Below, one piece after another: positions 57,120-64,000 of a stretch of 64,000 nucleotides of DNA. The stretch lies in assembly GCF_002878395.1 (NCBI RefSeq), contig NC_061118.1, positions 86,148,300 through 86,212,299 of the forward strand. Reading direction: 5' to 3'. The notes beneath the pieces are model-generated. The model made no database searches. It worked only from the letters and a program-made list of their open reading frames with translations, and was not told the DNA's origin. The translations under genes and the position numbers were made by a program. Source of the DNA: Capsicum annuum (Eukaryota > Streptophyta > Magnoliopsida > Solanales > Solanaceae). The stretch's first letter is position 1; the number at the start of each line of letters is the position of its first letter.

Positions 57120-58520
57120 CCTTCTCTAGAATCCATTTCTGTGGTTAATGAGTTTCCTAAGGTTTATCCTGATAATTATCCGAGTATTCCTCCCGATAGG
57201 GAAATCAATTTTAGGGTTGATCTTTTTTCAGACACTCGTCCTATCTCTATACCTCTTTATAGAATGGCTCCAACTGAGTTAAAAGAGCTTAAGGAGCAAG
57301 TGAAGGATATCTTAGATAAAGATTTTATTTGTCCTGGTGTGTCTCTTTGGGGCGTTCCTATTTTGTTCATGCGTAAGAAGGATGGCTCCCTACGGATGTG
57401 TATTTATTACAGACAGCTGAATAAAGTGACTGTAAAGAATAAATATCCTCTTCCTAGGGTCGATGATTTATTTGATCAGCTTTAAGGTGTGAAGTATTTC
57501 TCTAAGATTGATCATAGTTCGGGCCATCATCAGCTTAATATTAGAGAAGTGGATATCCCTAAGACTACCTTCAGGACACGGTATGGTCTTTATGAGTTCC
57601 TAGTTATGTCTTTTAGGTTGACCAATACTCCGACGGTATTTATGGATTTGATGAATAAGGTCTTTCATCAATTTTTTTATTTATTCGTAATTGTCTTCAT
57701 AGATGATATTCTTGTAAACTCTAAGAGTGAGGCGGATCATGCCGATCACCTCCGTGCTGTATTACATACCTTGAAGGATTAGCATTTGTATGCCAAGTTC
57801 TCAATGTGTGAGTTTTGGTTGAAGGCTGTAACTTTTCTTGGTTATGTTATCTCTAGTGAAGGTATCATAGGGGATCCACAGAAGGTTACAGTGATTAAGA
57901 AGTGGCACAGACCCGTGACTCCAATCGATATTTAGAGCTTTTTGGATTTAGCTAGCTATTATAGGAGATTTGTGGAAAGTTTTTCTACTATAGTTGCCTC
58001 ATTGACTAGATTGACCCTGAAGAAGGTGAAGTTCTTATGGTCGGATACATGTGAGGGTAGTTTTGAGAAGTTGAAGGAAAAGATGACTTTAGCTCTAGTT
58101 TTAACCCTTCCCAAAGGTAATAATGGCTTCGTAGTGTATTGTGATGCTTCTCATATTTGGCTTGGTTGTGTGTTGATTCAGCATGGTAGGGGTGGCTTAT
58201 GTTTCTAAGCAATTGAATGTTCATGATAAGAACTACCTTTCTCATGAGTTGGAGTTATTGGTTGTGGTATTTGCATTAATGGTTTGGCATCACTATCTAT
58301 ATGTGGTTTATGTTGACATCTTTTCTGATCATAAGACCCTACAGTATGTGTTTACCAAGAAAGAGTTAAATCTCAAGTAAAGGAGGTGGCTTGAGTTTCT
58401 GAAGGACTATGATATGAGTTTCCTGTACCATCTAGGTAAAGCTAACGTAGTAGCTGATACTCTTAGCAGGTTATCCATGGGGAGTATTACTCATATGAAT
58501 GAGGATAAGCGGGAGTTAGT
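57120..58520 (+). pseudogene. element E reverse transcriptase and RNase H
   Basis: The best kept RT in the window. 57141-57485: [80 protein letters not shown], stop at the Gln of QLQG (57483-57485). 57489-57782: [12 protein letters not shown] and [12 protein letters not shown] (catalytic Asp pair intact). RNase [45 protein letters not shown], so all acidic positions are kept across two frames. Few lesions compared with A-D, but still stops and shifts. Confidence 0.88.
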
Positions 58521-58669
58521 GAAGGACATTCATCGTTTGGCTAGTCTTAGAGTTTGTCTCACGGACTCTGGAAATGGTGGTGTATTCGTGCATTTGGTAT
58601 CACAGTCATCTCTTCTTGTTGAGATAAAGGAAAAATAGATATTGGATTTAGATTTGATAAAGATTAAGG

Positions 58670-60054
58670 GGAATGTGGGTCAGCAAAAGTTTGTTAACTT
58701 ACGATGGTGGTGATGGTATCTTGAGGTACCAAGGCAGGTTATGTGTTCCTGAAGTCGATGGATTGAGGGAAAGAATTTTGGCCAAAACTTATGGATCTCA
58801 TTATGCTATTCATCCTGGTTCTACAAATAGATATCATGATCTTAAAGAGTTCAATTGGTAGAATAATATGAAGCGAGATGTAGCAAACTATGTAGCTAAG
58901 TGCATGGTGTATGAACAATTAAAAGTTGAGCATGTGAGACCCAGAGGTTTGTACCAAGAGATTGAGTTTCCCGAATGGAAGTCAGAGATAGTTAATATGG
59001 ACTTCATTAGTTGTCTTCCTTGGTCTCGGAACTAGTGTGATTTGATTTGGATCATTATGGATAGGATGACCAAGTCCGCTAACTTCTTGCCTATGAGGAC
59101 TAGTTATTCGGCCGAAGATTATGCTAAGTTGTATCTTGCAGAGATTGTGAAGTTTCATGGTGCTCCCATTTCTATTAATTCAAATTGTGGTACTCCATTC
59201 TCATCTTATTTTTGGTAATTTTTTCCGAAAGGTTTGAGGACTAAGATGTACCTTAGTACTTTTTTCCACCCGCAGACAAATTGACAAGTGGAGAGGACCA
59301 TTCCGATATTGAAAGATATGCTTTGTGCTTGTATGATTGACTATGGTGGTACTTGGGTTAACCAATTGCCTCTTATAGAGTTCTCTTATAATAATAGTTA
59401 TCACTCTGGCATTGGTATGGCCCCTTTTGAGCTGTTGTATGGTAGGATATTTTGTTTTTCAATTAGGTTGTATGAGGTTGGTAAGGGTAAGATGTTTGTC
59501 CCTGAGTTGGTTCACTAAGCCTTAGAGAAGGTAAAGGTGATTAGAGATAGATTGAAAGCCGCCTAAAGTCCCCAAAAGTCATATACGAATGTGAAACGTA
59601 GGGAGTTGGAGTTTAAATTGGCAATTGGGTGTTTTTAATTTTGTCTCCTATTAAGGGAGTAATGCAGTTTGGTAAGAAAGGGAAGCTTAGTCCCCGGTAT
59701 GTTGGTCCGTACTTGGTTTTGAAAAGGGTTGGCATTGTTACCTATAAGTTGGAGCTGTCTTCTAGCTTGAGATCCATTCATCTGGTTTTCCATGTCTCTA
59801 TGTTGAGGAAGTGTATGGGTGATCCTTCATCAGTTATTCATTTTGAAGGGTTGGGAATTCTGAATTCCTTATCTTATGAGGTAGTCCCGGTTGAGATCTT
59901 GGATCGTCAAGTTTTTTGGTTACGGAAAAAGCATGTAGCTTCGATAAAGGTTCTTTGGAGGAACCATAAAGTTGAAGAAGCTACTTAGGAGGCGAAAGAG
60001 GACATGAAGTCCAAGTATCCGCATTTGTTCCTCATTTTGAAAATTTGTGCTTGA
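58670..60054 (+). pseudogene. element E integrase and chromodomain
   Basis: HYAIHPGSTNRYHDLKEF keeps the histidines; the CxxC pair is CMVYEQ (second Cys to Tyr). Core: MDRMTKSANFLPMRTSYS; second catalytic motif INSNCGTPFSSYFW, Asp to Asn. LIEFSYNNSYHSGIGMAPFE, then FGKKGKLSPRYVGPYLVLKR and HVSMLRKCMGDPSSVI. Chromodomain: ILDRQVFWLRKKHVASIKVL, WRNHKVEEAT, stop, KEDMKSKYPHLF, end TGA 60052-60054. It shares lesions with fragment F. Confidence 0.88.
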
Positions 60055-60221
60055 GGTATATGTTGTTCTTAATATCTTTGTTTTATATGTTTGTTAGAGG
60101 AAATGTTGATTCCTTAATGTCTTTATTTTATAATATTGGTTAAAGGGAAAGTTGATGGGTAATAATGTGCTAACTCGTGCTTGCGCTTGCCTTAACTGGT
60201 CATTCAAGGACGAATGATCCT

Positions 60222-60233
60222 ACTGGGGGAGAA
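60222..60233 (+). other. element E polypurine tract
   Basis: ACTGGGGGAGAA lies just before the LTR start TGAAACACC at 60235; 'tcattcaaggacgaatgatc' is immediately upstream. Confidence 0.8.
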
Positions 60234-60723
60234 TTGAAACACCATAGTTTTGACCCTTGGAAATTTCTTTATTTTGAGCTCTTTGGATACATAAGACTTG
60301 TGCTTACTTATTGTATGATGTGGATACAGTTTAAAGTCCTTGATTTCAGTATGGTTTTCATTGGTTTATGTCCAAAGTACGAATGGACATTATACTAGTC
60401 GTATGTTAAGGTATGAGAAGTATAGTGCCAAGTCATATGATGTCCTATGTCTAGCCTAGATGATTTTGCCTAGGGTACGGTTTATGGGTACCAATCGTAT
60501 ATTATGGATACGAGTTGGTTCTTGGGGCCGTATGTTGGACAGTGTTGGAGTCCAACATTCTATCTAGGGTACGAGTAATGAGTACCACTCGTATGTTGTG
60601 TGTACAAGTTAAGGAGGGAGTCATACCCTCCTACGCATATTTTCAGCTCTTAAGCTGAGGACATTTTAGACATTTCCCACTCCAAAACCATTAAGACCCC
60701 TCATCTTAAAATATATTCTAGCC

Positions 60724-60730
60724 TATATAA
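60724..60730 (+). promoter_or_regulatory. TATA box of element E LTR
   Basis: TATATAA between the phrase repeat and a leader rich in CTCTC, the same layout as the other LTRs. Confidence 0.45.
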
Positions 60731-61307
60731 CTCACTTGGAAGGATTAAATCACTCCTAAAACTCTCTCTAAACTCTCTCTTGAATATTGGGCTTGGGTTT
60801 CTACAAGGTGTTCATCTAGAGGCTCAAGAGTCAAGTTCTTTCTATGAATCTTTGTGAATAAGGCATGTGACTCTTCCCTCATTAATAGTTCATGAAAATC
60901 ATGTGCTTAAAGCTGTGTTTATGATTCATTAATGGTGGATTTGAAAACCAATGTTAAGGGTTTTGTTGCATATTATGGAGTATTGTTTATTCTTGGTTTT
61001 AATTGTGTTTGTATATGTTTTAAGAATGGTTTTGCATGTGTGGATGCTTGGTAATTGTGGTTTAACAATTGGGTAATGGTTCACCCTAAACTCGATGGAT
61101 TTTACCTAGGTTGTGGTCTTGATAATGGTATGTCCTCAACATGTTTATGAGAATTTCTAAGAGAATAAACTAGTTACATATTAAATGGTGTTTTAAACTT
61201 AGGCATTGACCTAATTAATATGAATGGTTTGTAAATGATCTTGTGAAGGCCTTACTGTCCATGAAATGAGTTGAATGGTAACCTTGGTGGTTTAATTGGC
61301 AGAAAGG

Positions 61308-61763
61308 GTTTAAGTCCCTAAACATTAAATTGATTTATGCCTTTATTAGACAATGGGTTTGAGCCCCTAAATTTTGAATTAAATTAGTGTCTTTATTGGA
61401 CAATGGGTTCGAGTCCCAAAGTCAAATGAATGTTTGGTTGATTGATAATGGTAATGGCATGTGGTACGCTTGCAAGTGGTGTTGGTATGACAATACTAAC
61501 AAAGTGCCTTTAGTAAGTAATTGGATTAATGGTTGTGTATGTGAAATAATGGTTTTAAATTGGACTTTAAAGTAGGATGTGTAGCCAGTCCGTGAAAGTG
61601 GAGTCTAAAGGAGTAACACTAGAAACTGCGCTAACCGGTGCGAGTGTTTTTATGACCGGGTAGTTTGAGTCCCCCGAATGAATATATGAATGGTAGGTTC
61701 AAGTCCCCCTTATACATGTATTGGTGCTTGAGTCACCTTGATTATGTCGGGAAGTTCGAGTCC
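61308..61763 (+). repeat. six B-box-like motifs in element E LTR
   Basis: GGTTTAAGTCC (61308), GGTTTGAGCCC (61356), GGTTCGAGTCC (61406, perfect), AGTTTGAGTCC (61662), GGTTCAAGTCC (61696), AGTTCGAGTCC (61753). The first three sit in ~50-bp repeats ending 'ttattagacaatggg'. Confidence 0.8.
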
Positions 61764-61948
61764 CCTATATAGGCATATACGATTAAGGATATTTTCTGGT
61801 TCGTGTAGCTACACGAACTGGGGCCCTACTACCTAGAGGAAAGCTGGGAACATATAGCCCGCGGGTGCCTTGTTCTTTGATGGTTATGCTACACAACCCA
61901 GGTAATGATTTCAAAGTTCATGCTAATTTTGTTCTCTATCCCGTCATA

Positions 61949-61986
<38 letters not shown>
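61949..61986. repeat. (AT)n microsatellite
   Basis: Uninterrupted TA run inside the E LTR, followed by TGTATATGTATG. Confidence 0.92.
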
Positions 61987-61992
<6 letters not shown>

Positions 61993-62491
61993 GTATGTAT
62001 TGCATTAATTATATGCATTGGATGATTGGTTTTACACTTTTGGCATTATTTTATCCTTATCCTTAAGTTACATGCTAGCGCTCTAATCGTTAACCATCCT
62101 CGGATGCTTTATCCCCACGTGATGCAGGTGCAGGTCATACTATCATACCTTTTGCTCAATGACTTAGAATCGGAGACAGCATGTATTGACTTGAAGTGGT
62201 AAGCTTCCATACTGCGGAAGGCTCCATTTCTTGCCTTGAGTTTCTTTTGTCTTTACTGGTTAAACTTAGATATTGGTTTTGGCTATAGCTGGGGCATGTC
62301 CTGACCGAATATTCTTGTTTTGTTTTAGAGGCTTTATATGGACAAACTGTGGAGTTGGGTATGTTATGGAATAGTTAAGGATTTGGTTATTGTTTTGTGG
62401 TTTGTTGATTAGTTGGGTTGTGATCTGAGGTGGTTTTATACACTTTGGTATCATTATTCTAGGTTTTTCGCCTTGTTTTAAGAGCAATTCA

Positions 62492-64000
62492 TGTGGTTAA
62501 TGTGTTCATATTGATATAAATAAGCGTTTAAGTGTCCAAGTACGTGATTACAATGTTCAAAGTGTTTTCCAAACAAGTTAGTACTCAATTGAGTCATTTA
62601 GAGTTCAACCCGAAAAACTAGTTTTACTAGCTTGAGCTAGGTGTGTGTCTAGTTTGCTTCGTTGGATTCTAATGTATTTATTTTGTTCCAAAAGGTTAAA
62701 ATATGTAATTATAAGTGGAATAACTTTTTTGTGATGTGCAAAGTTCAATTTAATTAAGTTAAGAGTCGAACATAAAGTTGAAGATCGTGGGAATATGCCT
62801 TATCTTAGCTCTTGTTTTGATTCGTCGTTGAAAATACTATGTTGTTTTGATCTTTAATATGTGGTGTGTGATATTGTAGGAGGCTTCGTGAGCTGAATAC
62901 GGTGATATATTGATAATAAAAAGGCTTGAAATTCATGGGAAATACACTACAAAAGGCATGGGAAAAAAATAGGACGTTCAACACTTAGAATAAATTCTGG
63001 ACGCAACTTCCAGAGAGTCAATGCGATCTCGACGCATCGCGTCACTATTCCCAGTTCTTGTTGAAGCGATCATTGACGCGTCAGGTCACTGATCCGAGCA
63101 CTGCCAAATAACATTCTTTGTCGACACAGTGGACTTTGTCCCATGTTTAATTGAGTTGCACACGTATGAAGGAATCTTGAGGGAATATTGGGGGAATATT
63201 TTTAAAGGTGTGACAATTTCTAATCCTACAATTCTTAGGATTATTTTAATATATATGCACACTTTGTGCAATGCTTGTACACGGAGGGACAATTACCTGG
63301 AAAACAAAATTGGATTCGGTGGAATTATTTTGGAGGCTACACGTAAATTAGGTTTTAATATTTTTTTACTTAGATTTTAATTATCATATCATGTATTCAA
63401 TTAATTGGATCATGATTATGAATATTATCGGCTAAAAACCCTCTTTCCAGGGTTAAAGTCAAGAACATGAGTACTATTATTTTGGATTAAATTCATTTAA
63501 TTTTTGCTTATAATTATTAGTTGTGTGTTTATTCTTATTTTAATTATTTGATGGATTGATCACCCGAAAAATACATATATTGTCGACCTTTTGATCTTGG
63601 GAGAGGAAATAGGGAGATAGAACATGGGAAATAAAGTATGGTTTGTATTCTTTTATGAAACAAGGAATTCAAATTAGTGCCTAAGGCAGGGATGTACTTA
63701 GATCACTTACTTAATTCAACATAGGATGATAGCTTTAATTCACTTAATTGGATTATTACATCCCCGCTCAACGATTTAGTTGTAATGTCAATATTAGGTA
63801 AAAGATTAGAGCTTGGGAAACCATGATCATGCAATTAACCCTACGAATCAACGACCAAGATAAGCAAGTTAACGAATGAAGTTCAATAACATAGTATAAT
63901 TGTTCAAAGTACTTTAACCCTGGGCATTCTCTTATTGATTGTCTCAAAACCTTTATTTTTATGCACTATTTAATTTATTTTTAGTTTACAATTATTCAAC
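62492..64000 (+). repeat. second Athila/Tat-like LTR, runs off the window
   Basis: From about 63380 it tracks 420-1050 in the same order: 'cggctaaaaaccctctttcc', 'acatccccgctcaacgattt', 'ttaaccctacgaatcaacgaccaagata', 'gggcattctcttattgattg'. A phrase repeat (62990-63085: 'gacgcatcgcgtca', 'gacgcgtcaggtca') and an AATATATATG TATA-like run (63246) precede it. The TG start at 62492 is a guess from spacing. Confidence 0.5.

Larger units (their letters stand above)
60235..62491 (+). repeat. element E 3' LTR, end uncertain
   Basis: Starts TGAAACACCATAG. Phrase repeat at 60370-60640 ('gtacgaatggaca', 'gagtaccactcgtatg', 'gtacgagt'). TATATAA at 60724-60730, then leader. B-box-like motifs at 61308-61763 and an AT run at 61949-61986. 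The middle tracks the C LTR up to about 62340; no CGTGACA end is found, so it seems cut by the Athila-like LTR near 62492. Confidence 0.7.

Noticed and set aside
1..64000. A single giant element with the two edge LTRs as its pair
   Set aside because: The two copies look too diverged and several elements between are older-looking; kept only as a low-interest possibility.

Overview
The window is plant nuclear DNA, AT-rich and made almost entirely of decayed LTR retrotransposons. Gag and pol protein similarity points to Ty3/gypsy chromoviruses of the Tekay/Del kind: gag opens with MPPRR-like residues, pol runs protease (PR), reverse transcriptase (RT), RNase H (RH), integrase (IN) and ends in a chromodomain, and primer-binding sites (PBS) resemble the 3' end of initiator tRNA-Met. 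LTR style (TGTAACACC or TGAAACACC starts, GTCGTGACA ends) suggests a eudicot, most likely Solanaceae; that is inference. I see no intact host gene, tRNA or rRNA gene. Every coding stretch carries stops or frameshifts.

Layout. 1-1175 is the 3' part of an Athila/Tat-like LTR. It sits inside element A, whose RT is also cut by a reverse solo LTR (1308-3564) and by complete element B (3662-12009). A ends with its 3' LTR at 17351. 17352-22400 is AT-rich intergenic DNA with a ~130-bp tandem repeat, a CAACAGATGA-type repeat cluster and a Mutator-like (MULE) transposase remnant. 22401-24480 is a reverse LTR. 24560-31264 is permuted: pol (G), then one LTR, then PBS and gag (H). H gag joins the integrase end of element J near 31892. 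A 617-bp TRIM with a perfect 5-bp target duplication sits at that join, and a solo LTR sits inside J. J ends at 36723.

36724-37257 is a second MULE fragment with a recognisable spliceosomal intron. It is interrupted by element C (37258-55440), whose 3' LTR is itself interrupted by complete reverse-strand element D (45819-55402). The MULE resumes at 55441. Then come an integrase fragment (F), 430 bp of unidentified sequence with an acidic reading frame on the minus strand, element E (PR to 3' LTR), and a second Athila/Tat-like LTR running off the right end.

No gene set here works as a pathway. The interest is the insertion order, the inactivating lesions, and sequence modules inside the LTRs: short repeated phrases ahead of the promoter in every LTR family, and multiplied tRNA-B-box-like motifs in the C and E LTRs. 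LTR similarities are by-eye impressions; nothing was computed.
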